A DNA stretch of 64,000 nt. Source: Amycolatopsis sp. (GTDB lineage: Bacteria > Actinomycetota > Actinomycetes > Mycobacteriales > Pseudonocardiaceae). A program made the translations under genes and the position numbers. Shown here piece by piece: positions 52,372 to 61,145 of this stretch. The notes under the pieces are model-generated. The model had not been told where the DNA came from, did not search any database, and was given only the letters and a program-made list of their open reading frames with translations. The stretch is taken from positions 1-64,000 of the forward strand of contig NZ_JAODNM010000089.1 of the NCBI RefSeq assembly GCF_025464955.1, written 5' to 3'. Each line of letters begins with the position of its first letter. The first letter of the stretch is position 1.

Positions 52372-53877
52372 GTGAGCACCGTTCATCCCCAGATTTCGGC
52401 CGGCACCTGCGCCCGGCTCCGCGAAGCGTTCCTCCGAACCGGGTACCACGTGGACGGGGTGGTCGACGCGCTCGGCGGCGTCGCGCACGCCGCGCTGGGC
52501 CGAGGTGAGCCCGAGCTGGCGGCCAGGGCCAGCCGCGACGCGGGCGAGCTGGGCACGCTGATCCGGCTGTTCCTGCTCGGCTTGACCGAGCCGGCCAAGG
52601 CCGTCACCGCCGCTTTCGCGCCGCTGTCGGTCGAGGACGCGGTCGAGGCCGAGCTGCTGCGCGCGGACAGTGACGGCTACCGCGCCGCGCTCGACGTGCG
52701 CCCGCACGGAGACGACGAGAGCTCCTGGTGGGTGATCTCCGACCTCGATTCCGACGTGCTCGGCCACCCGGTCGGCGAGGACCACGTGCTCGGTGTCGGG
52801 CACGCCTCCCTCAGCCTGGTCAGGGCGACCAGCAGGCAGGACGTCGACACGCTGCTCGACGTCGGCACGGGGAACGGTGTCCAGGCGCTACACGCGAGCA
52901 AGCACGCCCGCCGGATCACCGCGACGGACGTCTCCGGGCGGGCGCTCGCGCTGGCCGCGGCCACGTTCCGGCTCAACGAGCTCGACGTCGAGCTGTGCCA
53001 CGGCGAGTGGTTCGCGCCGGTCGCGCGCCGCCGGTTCGACCAGATCGTCTGCAACCCGCCGTTCGTCGTCGGTCCGCCTCGGGTCGACTACACCTACCGG
53101 GACTCCGGGCTGGCAGGCGACGACGCGAGCGCGCTCGTCGTCCGGCAGCTCCCCGGGTTCCTCAACGAAGGCGGGGTCGGCCAGCTGCTCGCCTCCTGGC
53201 TACACGTCGACGGCGAAGACTGGGCCGAACGGGTGGCTCGCTGGTTGCCCGCCGAGACCGACGCCTGGTTCGTGCAACGCGATGTCGCCGACCCGGGCCT
53301 CTACGTCGGCACCTGGCTCCGGGACGCGGGAATCGACCCGCGTTCGCCCGAGGGCCGAGCGAAGTCCGGCGACTGGCTCGACTGGTTCACCGAGCAGAAG
53401 GTCGACGGGATCGGCTTCGGGTTCGTGACCCTGCGTCGCGCGGGCGGGCAAACTCCCACTGTTGTGTGCGAGGACCTCCGGCAGGCCTACGACGACCCGC
53501 TGGGGGCCGAGGCCGCGCGGTGGCTCGATCGGGTGGAATGGTTACGCGCCAACGGTGGTTCGCTGCTGGATGTCCGGTTTGTGGTGCCACCGACGGTGCT
53601 TCTCGAAAGTGTCGACGAGCCCAGTGACGAGGGCTGGCTCACCACCGTGCGCAGGCTGCACCGGACGGACGGACCCGGTTGGCAGCATGAGGTCGACGAG
53701 CTCGCGTCGAGGCTGCTGGCCGGCTGCCGCGGCGCGCTGCCGCTGGAGGACCTCATCGAGCTGCTCGCGGCGGCGCAAGGACTCGACGCCGAAGAGCTCG
53801 CCGCGTCGGCACTTCCCGTTGTGCGGGAACTCGTCCGGCACGGGATGTTGGTCCCGGCGGGTTCGAGCGCCTTGTGA
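52372..53877 (+). CDS. SAM-dependent methyltransferase with DUF7059 N-terminal domain
   Basis: This 501-residue protein has a helical N-terminal domain (1-130). A class I methyltransferase fold follows, with motif I LLDVGTGNGVQALHASKHA and the NPPF motif in IVCNPPFVVGPPRVDY. The NPPF/Y motif methylates the amide of Gln or the exocyclic amine of a base, as in PrmC and RsmC relatives. The target here is unknown. I chose GTG 52372 because the ATG at 52315 lies within the divergent amidohydrolase. Its stop overlaps dtd as GTGA. Confidence 0.85.
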   Translation: MSTVHPQISAGTCARLREAFLRTGYHVDGVVDALGGVAHAALGRGEPELAARASRDAGELGTLIRLFLLGLTEPAKAVTAAFAPLSVEDAVEAELLRADSDGYRAALDVRPHGDDESSWWVISDLDSDVLGHPVGEDHVLGVGHASLSLVRATSRQDVDTLLDVGTGNGVQALHASKHARRITATDVSGRALALAAATFRLNELDVELCHGEWFAPVARRRFDQIVCNPPFVVGPPRVDYTYRDSGLAGDDASALVVRQLPGFLNEGGVGQLLASWLHVDGEDWAERVARWLPAETDAWFVQRDVADPGLYVGTWLRDAGIDPRSPEGRAKSGDWLDWFTEQKVDGIGFGFVTLRRAGGQTPTVVCEDLRQAYDDPLGAEAARWLDRVEWLRANGGSLLDVRFVVPPTVLLESVDEPSDEGWLTTVRRLHRTDGPGWQHEVDELASRLLAGCRGALPLEDLIELLAAAQGLDAEELAASALPVVRELVRHGMLVPAGSSAL

Positions 53878-54299
53878 AGGCTGTCGTCGCCAGGGTGACC
53901 CGGGCGGCCGTCACCGTCGAAGACACCGTTGTCGGCTCGATCGACGAGCCCGGTTTGTTGGTACTGCTGGGAATCCACGTCGACGACGACAGTGCCAAAG
54001 CCGCGGTGATGGCCCGGAAACTGCACGAACTGCGGATACTGCGTGAAGAGCGATCCTGCGCCGAGACGGGCGCGCCGCTGCTCGTAGTGAGCCAATTCAC
54101 GTTGTACGGCGACACCCGCAAAGGACGCAGACCGTCCTGGACGGCGGCTGCCCGGGGCGAGGTCGCCGAGCCGCTCGTGGACGCCGTCGTGGCCGAACTC
54201 GAGCGCCGCGGGGCAACCGTGTCAACCGGACAGTTCGGCGCGATGATGGCTGTCCAGAGCGTGAATGACGGCCCCTTCACCGTTCTGGTCGAGGTCTGA
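53874..54299 (+). CDS. dtd: D-aminoacyl-tRNA deacylase
   Basis: This 141-residue homodimeric enzyme frees tRNA from wrongly attached D-amino acids or glycine. The two active-site motifs are present: SQFTLYGD in the middle and NDGPFTVLVEV at the C-terminus. The first residues (KAVVARVTRAAVTVED) fit family members that begin MRAVVQRV. It starts at GTG 53874, overlapping the methyltransferase stop. A GTG start within the upstream gene implies dependence on its translation. Confidence 0.95.
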   Translation: MKAVVARVTRAAVTVEDTVVGSIDEPGLLVLLGIHVDDDSAKAAVMARKLHELRILREERSCAETGAPLLVVSQFTLYGDTRKGRRPSWTAAARGEVAEPLVDAVVAELERRGATVSTGQFGAMMAVQSVNDGPFTVLVEV

Positions 54300-54449
54300 C
54301 CCGCTCCGACCCGTTCCCACATTGGTCTGAACCATTGCGTTCGGCGCGGGTTCGGGCTGATCTCCGCGCAGGCCTGCCTTCTCAGGAAAAGCTCAGTATT
54401 TGTCGAGCAACCGCCTGTCGTACTGGGCCGTCTCTCTAGTGAGCGGCCC

Positions 54450-54476
54450 GGGAACGAAATCGAAAACCGGAGCGTT
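54450..54476 (+). promoter_or_regulatory. SigH/SigR-type ECF promoter upstream of sigB
   Basis: GGGAAC (54450-54455) and GTT (54474-54476) are separated by exactly 18 bp. This matches the GGGAAT-N18-GTT consensus of SigR in Streptomyces and SigH in mycobacteria. The sigB ATG is about 120 bp downstream. In M. tuberculosis sigB is transcribed by SigE and SigH. No ECF sigma gene is in the window. Confidence 0.7.
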
Positions 54477-54597
54477 ACACCAAGTGTCCAGCCAGCAAGC
54501 TGGAAGCGCGGCTCCGAGTTCCACAGGCTCGGTGTCGCGAAGCAGAGCTACAGACGTGACGCACAGCACCACGTCAGCCCGTGACCGGGGAGGCAGA

Positions 54598-55629
54598 ATG
54601 TCAGTCCAGACTCTCGAACGCGAGGCCAGGGGGATCAGGCAGCGCACCATTCCTGCGCAGTCTACCGAAGATTCGACCGGGCCGACGTTGCTCGGCGACG
54701 CGGACCTGGACGCCCAGAGTCCCGCGGCCGACCTCGTCCGTGTTTACCTCAACGGAATCGGCAAGACCGCCCTGCTCAGCGCGGCCGACGAGGTCGAGCT
54801 GGCGAAGCGGATCGAGGCCGGCGTCTTCGCCCAGCACGTCCTCGACACCGCCGAAAAGCTCACGCCGAAGCGCCGCTCCGAGATGACCGCGCTGGTCCGC
54901 GACGGGCTGGTGGCGAAGAACCACCTGCTCGAGGCCAACCTGCGCCTGGTCGTGTCGCTCGCGAAGCGCTACACGGGGCGCGGTATGCCGCTGCTCGACC
55001 TGATCCAGGAGGGGAACCTGGGTCTGATCCGCGCGGTGGAGAAGTTCGACTACTCCAAGGGGTTCAAGTTCTCGACGTACGCCACTTGGTGGATCCGGCA
55101 GGCCATCACCAGGGGGATGGCCGACCAGGGTCGCACCATCCGGCTCCCGGTCCACCTCGTCGAGCAGGTCAACAAGCTCGCCAGGATCAAGCGCGACCTG
55201 CACCAGCAGCTCGGGCGTGAAGCCACGCACGAGGAGATGGCGGCCGAGTCCGGCATCCCGGCGGAGAAGATCTCCAGCCTGCTTGATCACGCGCGTGACC
55301 CGGTAAGCCTGGACATGCCGGTCGGCACCGAAGAGGACGCCCCGCTGGGCGACTTCATCGAGGACTCCGAAGCCGTCGACGCCGAGAGCGCGGTCATCTC
55401 CGGGCTCCTGCAGGACGACCTCCGCCGTGTCCTGTCGACGCTGGACGACCGTGAGCAGCACGTCATCCGCCTGCGCTACGGCCTGGACGACGGCCAGCCG
55501 CGCACGCTCGACCAGATCGGCAAGCACTTCGGGCTCTCCCGCGAGCGCGTCCGCCAGATCGAGCGCGAGGTCATGTCGAAGCTGCGGCAGGGCGAGCGGG
55601 CCGAACGGCTCCGCGCGTACGCCAGCTAA
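54598..55629 (+). CDS. sigB: Group 2 sigma factor SigB
   Basis: This 343-residue sigma-70 factor lacks the long acidic N-terminus of SigA. It has region 1.2 (DLVRVYLNGIGKTALL), region 2 (LLDLIQEGNLGLIRAVEKFD, YATWWIRQAITRGM), region 3 and region 4.2 (SRERVRQIEREVMSKLR). These are the features of the stress-responsive, non-essential SigB/HrdA group. GGGGAGG stands 5 bp before the ATG at 54598; the frame extends farther upstream but that part is not sigma-like. The candidate ECF promoter upstream suggests stress induction. Confidence 0.94.
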   Translation: MSVQTLEREARGIRQRTIPAQSTEDSTGPTLLGDADLDAQSPAADLVRVYLNGIGKTALLSAADEVELAKRIEAGVFAQHVLDTAEKLTPKRRSEMTALVRDGLVAKNHLLEANLRLVVSLAKRYTGRGMPLLDLIQEGNLGLIRAVEKFDYSKGFKFSTYATWWIRQAITRGMADQGRTIRLPVHLVEQVNKLARIKRDLHQQLGREATHEEMAAESGIPAEKISSLLDHARDPVSLDMPVGTEEDAPLGDFIEDSEAVDAESAVISGLLQDDLRRVLSTLDDREQHVIRLRYGLDDGQPRTLDQIGKHFGLSRERVRQIEREVMSKLRQGERAERLRAYAS

Positions 55630-55797
55630 GCGGGCTAAATCGCCAGTGGGCATCGATCACGGTGCGCAATACCCAATCGGCAGCGTTGACTTATGACCTG
55701 GGTCACGAGACGGTCGAGGGCACAGATATTTACGGCCTCGGGCGTCTGCCAGGCATGAGCCACGCGGTCAGGGTGTTCGCACCCGAGCCGCTTTCCC

Positions 55798-55835
55798 CGG
55801 AAGGTCGGGTCCGTCGGGGTGGACCCGGCCTTCCG
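55798..55835 (+). terminator. Hairpin in the sigB-fumarase gap
   Basis: CGGAAGGTCGGGTCC (55798-55812) pairs with GGACCCGGCCTTCCG (55821-55835) with one mismatch and an 8-nt loop. It lies 168 bp after sigB and 103 bp before the fumarase start. The remaining sequence of the 309-bp gap shows only a short TGACCTGGGTCA palindrome at 55694. Confidence 0.75.
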
Positions 55836-55938
55836 ACTACTTGGTGAGCCGACGCGGCGAGGATGTGGCACGAGGGCGGGCGAAGGCGCTCCGGTACGGT
55901 CGGAGGCACGCCCGCCCGCGCGCAAAGGAGCCCGCGCA

Positions 55939-57648
55939 GTGCCTTCTCACGCAGTGCCCTCTAAAGAAGTGCCTCCCAAGCTGCCCACCACCACGTTCAA
56001 GCACACCGAAGTCCTGCCGTTGGGCAAGGACGAACACACTGAGTACCGGCTGGTCACCTCGGACGGCGTACGCGTGGTCGAGGCCGCCGGGCGCCGGTTC
56101 CTCGAAATAGAGCCCGAAGCGCTGCGAAACCTGGCCAGAACGGCCATCTCCGACATCCAGCACCTGTTGCGTTCGTCACACTTGGCGCAGCTGCGCGCCA
56201 TCGTGGACGACCCCGAAGCGAGCGGCAACGACCGATTTGTCGCGATGGACCTCCTCCGCAACGCCGCGATCTCGGCGGGCGGGGTACTGCCGATGTGCCA
56301 GGACACCGGTACCGCGATCGTCATCGGCAAACGCAGCGAAGGCGTCCTGACCGGCGGCGACGACGAACGAGCGCTGTCCGAGGGCATCTTCGACGCCTAC
56401 CAGCGGCTGAACCTGCGCTACTCGCAGATGGCGCCGGTGAACTTCTGGGACGAGCGCAACACCGGCACGAACCTGCCGGCGCAGATCGAGCTGTACCACC
56501 GCGACGACCCCGGCGCGGCCGACCCGAGCTACGAGTTCTTGTTCATGGCCAAGGGCGGGGGCAGCGCGAACAAGACTTTCCTCTACCAGGAGACGAAGGC
56601 CGTCCTCAACCCGAAGCGGCTCGCCAAGTTCCTCGACGAGAAACTGCGCAGCCTGGGCACCGCCGCCTGCCCGCCGTACCACCTCGCGATCGTGGTCGGC
56701 GGCACGTCGGCGGAGTACAACCTGAAGGTCGCCAAGCTCGCGTCCGCGCGCTACCTCGACAACCTTCCTCAGGAAGGATCCGAGCTGGGGCACGGATTCC
56801 GCGACGTCGATCTCGAGCAGCAGGTGCTCGAGATGACGCGGCACTTCGGCATCGGCGCGCAGTTCGGCGGCAAGTACTTCTGCCACGACGTCCGCGTGAT
56901 CCGGCTCCCCCGCCATGGCGCGTCGTGCCCGGTGGGCATCGCGGTGTCTTGCTCGGCGGACCGCCAGGCGAAGGCGAAAATCACCGCGGACGGCGTGTTC
57001 CTCGAGCAGCTCGAGCGCGACCCGGCGCGGTTCCTGCCGGAGGTGACCGACGAGCACCTGTCCGACGAGGTCGTCGCCGTCGACCTGGGCCGGCCGATGG
57101 CCGAGATCCGGGCGCAGCTGTCCCAGCTGCCGGTAAAGACGCGGCTCTCGCTGACCGGGACACTCGTGGTGGCGCGGGACATCGCGCACGCGAAGATCGC
57201 CGAACGGCTGGACGCGGGCGAAGAGATGCCGCAGTACCTCCGCGACCACCCCGTGTACTACGCAGGCCCGGCGAAGACGCCCGAGGGCTACGCGTCCGGT
57301 TCCTTCGGACCGACCACCGCCGGCCGGATGGATTCCTACGTCGCGCAGTTCCAGGCGGCGGGCGGCTCGCTGGTGATGCTGGCCAAGGGAAACCGGTCCA
57401 AGCAGGTGACGGCCGCGTGCCAGGAGCACGGCGGCTTCTACCTCGGTTCCATCGGCGGCCCGGCCGCGCGTCTCGCGCAGGACTGCATCAAGAAGGTCGA
57501 GGTCGTCGAGTACGCCGAACTCGGCATGGAAGCGGTCTGGAAGATCGAAGTCGAAGACTTCCCCGCGTTCATCGTGATCGACGACAAGGGCAACGACTTC
57601 TTCGAGGAAACCTCGGAACCCTTGCTGCAAATCTCGTTCCGGAGCTGA
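55939..57648 (+). CDS. Class I (iron-sulfur) fumarate hydratase
   Basis: This 569-residue enzyme interconverts fumarate and malate in the TCA cycle with a 4Fe-4S cluster. The N-terminal Fe-S domain has the cysteine motifs LPMCQDTGTAIVIGKR, FCHDVRVIRLPRHGASCPVG and VSCSADRQAKAKI. The C-terminal fumarase domain follows (GPAKTPEGYASGSFGPTTAG, KGNRSKQVTAACQEHGGFYL). GTG 55939 has AAAGGAG 8 bp upstream. Class II FumC is oxygen-stable, so this labile type may work under low oxygen or as a second isozyme; FumC is not in the window. Confidence 0.94.
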   Translation: MPSHAVPSKEVPPKLPTTTFKHTEVLPLGKDEHTEYRLVTSDGVRVVEAAGRRFLEIEPEALRNLARTAISDIQHLLRSSHLAQLRAIVDDPEASGNDRFVAMDLLRNAAISAGGVLPMCQDTGTAIVIGKRSEGVLTGGDDERALSEGIFDAYQRLNLRYSQMAPVNFWDERNTGTNLPAQIELYHRDDPGAADPSYEFLFMAKGGGSANKTFLYQETKAVLNPKRLAKFLDEKLRSLGTAACPPYHLAIVVGGTSAEYNLKVAKLASARYLDNLPQEGSELGHGFRDVDLEQQVLEMTRHFGIGAQFGGKYFCHDVRVIRLPRHGASCPVGIAVSCSADRQAKAKITADGVFLEQLERDPARFLPEVTDEHLSDEVVAVDLGRPMAEIRAQLSQLPVKTRLSLTGTLVVARDIAHAKIAERLDAGEEMPQYLRDHPVYYAGPAKTPEGYASGSFGPTTAGRMDSYVAQFQAAGGSLVMLAKGNRSKQVTAACQEHGGFYLGSIGGPAARLAQDCIKKVEVVEYAELGMEAVWKIEVEDFPAFIVIDDKGNDFFEETSEPLLQISFRS

Positions 57649-57663
57649 GTGTTGTGCACTTCA

Positions 57664-57700
57664 CGCGCGGCCGTGTGCGTTCCACGCGCACGCCCGCGCG
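57664..57700. terminator. Imperfect GC-rich hairpin after the fumarase gene
   Basis: CGCGCGGCCGTGTGCG (57664-57679) pairs with CGCGCACGCCCGCGCG (57685-57700) at 14 of 16 positions, followed by TTTCG. It lies between the convergent fumarase and methyltransferase genes. Confidence 0.6.
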
Positions 57701-57709
57701 TTTCGTGTA

Positions 57710-58531
57710 CTACGGCTCCTTGACCGCCTGGATCGTATAGCTCGCGGCGAGACGCTCGGGATTGGCGCTCAGCCGCCATTCGCCGGCGTCGTCGCGGACC
57801 ATGTGCCCGGGAAGCCCCTCAAACGGAACGCTGTCGTGCTCGACGAACTGCGTCAGCTTGAGTCCCGCGGTCATCAACGCGGTGATGATCTCGCCGAGCC
57901 CGTGGTTCCACGAGTGCGACAGCCCGTTCGAGAAGGTCGCGTCGGTGTCGACGTATGTGCCCGGTTCGTCAAAGACGAGCGGTTCCTTCGTCTCGAAGTA
58001 CGAATACCCGAGGGTCGGCAGCTCGGCCGTCTCGTCGAGCGCCCACAGCATCGGATGCCCTTCACGGATGAACAAGCGACCACCGGGGCGAAGCAGGTCC
58101 GCGACGACGCGAGCCCATCGGGCCACGTCCGGCAACCAGCACAATGCGCCGACGCCGGTGTAGACGAGGTCGAACGACCCGGCGCCGAGGACGTCGACGG
58201 CGTCATAGACCGTCGCTTCGTGGTAGTCGATGTCCGTGCCTGTGCTCGCGGCCAGCTTGCGCGCTTCGGTCAGCGAGGCCGAGGACAAGTCGAGCCCGCT
58301 CATCCGCGCGCCGAGCCGCGCCAGCGACAACGTGTCGGTGCCGATATGGCACTGCAGATGGACCCCTCGCAGCCCGGTGACGTCACCGAGGCGGGCGCGG
58401 TCGAACCGGACGACCCTGCTCAGGAAGTCGGGCTCGGCGATGAAGCGATCGAAGCCGTAGTCACTGGACGCGGCGTGCGCAGGGGCTCGCTCGTCCCATC
58501 TCGCCTTGTTGATCACCAAATAGTCGTCCAT
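57710..58531 (-). CDS. Class I SAM-dependent methyltransferase
   Basis: This 273-residue protein has a methyltransferase fold with the motif I variant GVHLQCHIGTDTLSLARLGA, GLDLSSASLTEARKLA, VYTGVGALCWLPD and ADLLRPGGRLFIREGHP. The motif LQCHIGTDTLS is typical of a common actinobacterial small-molecule methyltransferase group. The substrate is unknown. I prefer the ATG at 58531, where the conserved DDYLVINKARWDERA region begins. An ATG at 58567 would leave only 8 bp to the divergent gene. Confidence 0.83.
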   Translation of the reverse strand: MDDYLVINKARWDERAPAHAASSDYGFDRFIAEPDFLSRVVRFDRARLGDVTGLRGVHLQCHIGTDTLSLARLGARMSGLDLSSASLTEARKLAASTGTDIDYHEATVYDAVDVLGAGSFDLVYTGVGALCWLPDVARWARVVADLLRPGGRLFIREGHPMLWALDETAELPTLGYSYFETKEPLVFDEPGTYVDTDATFSNGLSHSWNHGLGEIITALMTAGLKLTQFVEHDSVPFEGLPGHMVRDDAGEWRLSANPERLAASYTIQAVKEP

Positions 58532-58575
58532 GCGGTCAGGGTCCACGACCGCGGCTGAGTCGTCCATCCAATAAC

Positions 58576-59004
58576 GTGGCGGACGTGTACCCCGTAACCG
58601 ATCTCGCCGGCTACTTCACCGGGCGCTGGCTGCTGGAGCGAGACCTGTACGACGCCGATGGCGCGGCCGGCAAGGTCACCGGTTCGGCCGAGTTCGCCCT
58701 GGACGGCGAGTCGTTGAGCTACCGGGAAGAGGGCGTACTCGACACCGGCTTGTACCGCGGTCCGGTCACGCGCGTCCTGGAGTACCGGCTGACGGGCCCG
58801 GGTCAAGCGTCGGTGTACTTCGACCACGGCGGCTTCTTCCACGACGTCGACCTGCGCGAGGGACAGTGGTCGTCGACCCATCCGTGCGCCGACGACCAGT
58901 ACCGCGGCGAGTACCGGATCCTGGGGCCGGACAGGTGGCAATTGGCGTGGTCCGTCACCGGCCCGAAGAAGGACGACGTCTACGTCACCCGATTCCGCCG
59001 CTGA
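58576..59004 (+). CDS. DUF6314 protein
   Basis: This 142-residue protein is predicted to be a small beta-barrel, beginning with DLAGYFTGRWLLERDLYDAD and carrying SVYFDHGGFFHDVDL and WSSTHPCADDQYRGEY. This is the DUF6314 pattern. Family members are lipocalin-like in shape but have no proven ligand. The GTG start is close to the divergent methyltransferase. The last 20 bp overlap the 3' end of the MFS gene on the other strand. Confidence 0.82.
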   Translation: MADVYPVTDLAGYFTGRWLLERDLYDADGAAGKVTGSAEFALDGESLSYREEGVLDTGLYRGPVTRVLEYRLTGPGQASVYFDHGGFFHDVDLREGQWSSTHPCADDQYRGEYRILGPDRWQLAWSVTGPKKDDVYVTRFRR

Positions 59005-60172
59005 CCCGCTCCACCGGGACCTGAGCCGGCGACCGCAGCACCCTCGCGGCACCTGCGGCAGCGATGCACAAAGCCGCGGGCAGGAAGAAGGTCAGGTTCA
59101 GCGGGATGAAGTGGGTGAGCGGTCCGATGACGGCCGGGCCGGCGAGCATGCCCACGTAACCGAGACCCGCCACCCGGGAAATGTTGACCCCGGCCGCGCC
59201 CTCGTCGGCGTGGCCCGCGGCGCTGAACAGCTGCGCGACACAGCCGGACAGCCCGATGCCGGCCACCGCCCAGCCGATGAGTACCAGCGGAATCCACGGA
59301 GAAATCGCGACCATGGCCAGCCCGACCGCGCCCAGGGCGGCTCCGTAACGGACCAGAGCGACCGGGCCGAACCGCGCGACCACCCGATCGGCCAACAGGC
59401 GTCCGATCGTCATGGCGGTCGCAAAGGCACCGTAGGCCAGCGCGGCGGTCGCGGCAGGTGCGTCGAGTACCGTCCGCAGGTCGAGCACGCTCCAGTCGTT
59501 GGCGACGCCCTCACAGAGCATCAGCATGAACGCGAGCGCGGCCATGGCCCAGATTCGTGGAGACATCCTGCGCTTCGTCCTGGCCTGGACGGCGGCGTCC
59601 GGCCGGCTCGCGGGTTCCGGCCGCAGCAGCGAAGGCGAGGCAGACAACGTGACAGCCAGGCCGAGCACGCTGACCCCGACGAGAGTCGCCGGCATGCTCC
59701 AGCCCCAGCTCAACGTCCGCGCGCCGACCAGTGCGGCAAGCACACCCCCGAGGGAGAACGCCGCGTGGAAGGCGGACATGACGGGCCGCCGGTAACCGCG
59801 TTCGACCGTGACGGCGTGGGCGTTCATGGTGACATCCAGGCAGCCGTTGAAGAAGCCGAACACCAGCAACGCGGCACCGAGCCCCCAAACCCCGGTGGCG
59901 AGCCCGGGCAGGATCAGCGCGACGCTGCACAACGCCGCGCTGACGGGCATCACCCGGCGGGGGCCGAACCGATCGATCAGCGGTCCGACCACCTGCATTC
60001 CGACGAAGGCGCCTCCGCCGAGCAGGAGCAGCAGGAGGCCGAGCACCGCGTGGTCGATCCCCACCCGCTGTTCCACCGTGGGGATGTGGACGATCCACAT
60101 GCCGAGCACGAAGCCGTAGAGGGCGAAGAAGGCGAACGTGGCCAGCCGGGCGGCTCGCAGTGATCTGTCCAT
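58985..60172 (-). CDS. Major facilitator superfamily transporter (YbjJ-like)
   Basis: This 395-residue protein has 12 transmembrane helices with the MFS loop motif VGPLIDRFGPRRVMP between helices 2 and 3. It is nearest to the YbjJ/fucose-permease-like branch (FFALYGFVLGMWIVHIPTVE, FGFFNGCLDVTMNAHAVTVE). The substrate is unknown, and it may be an exporter. The gene is divergent from a DeoR-type regulator, and a palindrome begins just 2 bp upstream of its start, so DeoR control is expected. The chosen start is the ATG at 60172. Confidence 0.86.
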   Translation of the reverse strand: MDRSLRAARLATFAFFALYGFVLGMWIVHIPTVEQRVGIDHAVLGLLLLLLGGGAFVGMQVVGPLIDRFGPRRVMPVSAALCSVALILPGLATGVWGLGAALLVFGFFNGCLDVTMNAHAVTVERGYRRPVMSAFHAAFSLGGVLAALVGARTLSWGWSMPATLVGVSVLGLAVTLSASPSLLRPEPASRPDAAVQARTKRRMSPRIWAMAALAFMLMLCEGVANDWSVLDLRTVLDAPAATAALAYGAFATAMTIGRLLADRVVARFGPVALVRYGAALGAVGLAMVAISPWIPLVLIGWAVAGIGLSGCVAQLFSAAGHADEGAAGVNISRVAGLGYVGMLAGPAVIGPLTHFIPLNLTFFLPAALCIAAAGAARVLRSPAQVPVERVSGGIG

Positions 60173-60173
60173 G

Positions 60174-60207
60174 TTTCGAACATAACAAACAATTTTCATG
60201 TTCGAAA
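60174..60207. promoter_or_regulatory. DeoR-type operator between the MFS and regulator genes
   Basis: TTTCGAACAT (60174-60183) and ATGTTCGAAA (60198-60207) are exact inverted repeats with a 14-bp spacer. The half-site ATGTTCG resembles that of DeoR-family sites such as GlpR. The position right at the MFS start fits repression of that gene and possibly autoregulation. Confidence 0.75.
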
Positions 60208-60244
60208 GGTTGTCTAGCACACATGGTTGCTGTTCAATGGGAGT

Positions 60245-61003
60245 ATGGCCAGCATTGAGCGACTTCGGCAGATCACCGAAGCGACCAAACACGCAGGACA
60301 GATGAGCGTTGGCGAACTCTCCGAGCTCACCGGCGCTTCGGAGATGACCATTCGCCGCGACCTGGAGCTCCTGGCCGACCAAGGTGTGCTGGAACGCTTC
60401 CGGGGAGGAGCCCGAAGCCTGCTGCTGCGAGGCGAAGAGCCACCATTCGCGATGCGGGCGCAGGAAGGGCTGGACGTCAAGCGGCGCATCGGCGCGAAGG
60501 TCGCCGAACTGATCGCCGACGGCGAGGCGGTCGTCCTCGACGGCGGCACCACGTGCCTGGAGGTCGCGCGAGCACTCGAACACCGCCGCCTGACGGTGAT
60601 GCCGCTGTCGCTGCACGCCGCGAACGCGCTGACCGGCGCGTCCCAGGTGAAACTCCTGCTGCCGGGCGGTGAACCGCGGCCGGGCGAACTGGGAGTGACC
60701 GGCCCGCTGGCCGAGGCGTCGCTCTCCGCCCTGCGCTTCGACACCGCCGTCATCGCCTGCTGCGGACTAAGCGCCGCCGAGGGCCTGACCGCCTACGACC
60801 TGGCGGACGCGGCGACCAAACGCGCCGCGATCACCAGCTCCCGCCGGGTCATCGCCGTGGCCGACGGAGGGAAGTTCTCCCGCACCGCACTGGCCTTTGT
60901 CGTGTCCGCCGCCTCGCTCGACGCCGTCGTGACCGACGAAACCGTTCCGGAGGAGGAAAAAGCCGCGCTGACGGCAGCCGGTGTGACGGTGCTCGAAGCA
61001 TGA
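60245..61003 (+). CDS. DeoR-family transcriptional regulator
   Basis: This 252-residue repressor has an N-terminal DeoR helix-turn-helix (MSVGELSELTGASEMTIRRD then LELLADQGVLERFRGGA). A DeoRC sensor domain follows with the phospho-sugar-binding motifs VVLDGGTTCLEVARAL, LLPGGEPRPGELGVTG and DLADAATKRAAI. It probably senses a phosphorylated sugar and controls the divergent MFS gene through the palindrome in the 72-bp gap. The ATG at 60245 begins the family's usual start (ASIERLRQITEA). Confidence 0.9.
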   Translation: MASIERLRQITEATKHAGQMSVGELSELTGASEMTIRRDLELLADQGVLERFRGGARSLLLRGEEPPFAMRAQEGLDVKRRIGAKVAELIADGEAVVLDGGTTCLEVARALEHRRLTVMPLSLHAANALTGASQVKLLLPGGEPRPGELGVTGPLAEASLSALRFDTAVIACCGLSAAEGLTAYDLADAATKRAAITSSRRVIAVADGGKFSRTALAFVVSAASLDAVVTDETVPEEEKAALTAAGVTVLEA

Positions 61004-61145
61004 CGTTCCTGCGCTCCTGCCTGTTCCACCACGAAAACGCGAATCCGTTGCCAAATCCGCAGGACAGCGCGTAACTCCTTGGCTACTCACCCGTTAAGTA
61101 CTCGGGTGACATGAGTCACCCCAAAGGTCTTCCACAGAGAGGTGG

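Noticed and set aside
55694..55705. TGACCTGGGTCA palindrome after sigB.
   Set aside because: It is short, lies downstream of the sigB stop and upstream of a terminator, and has no linked regulator.
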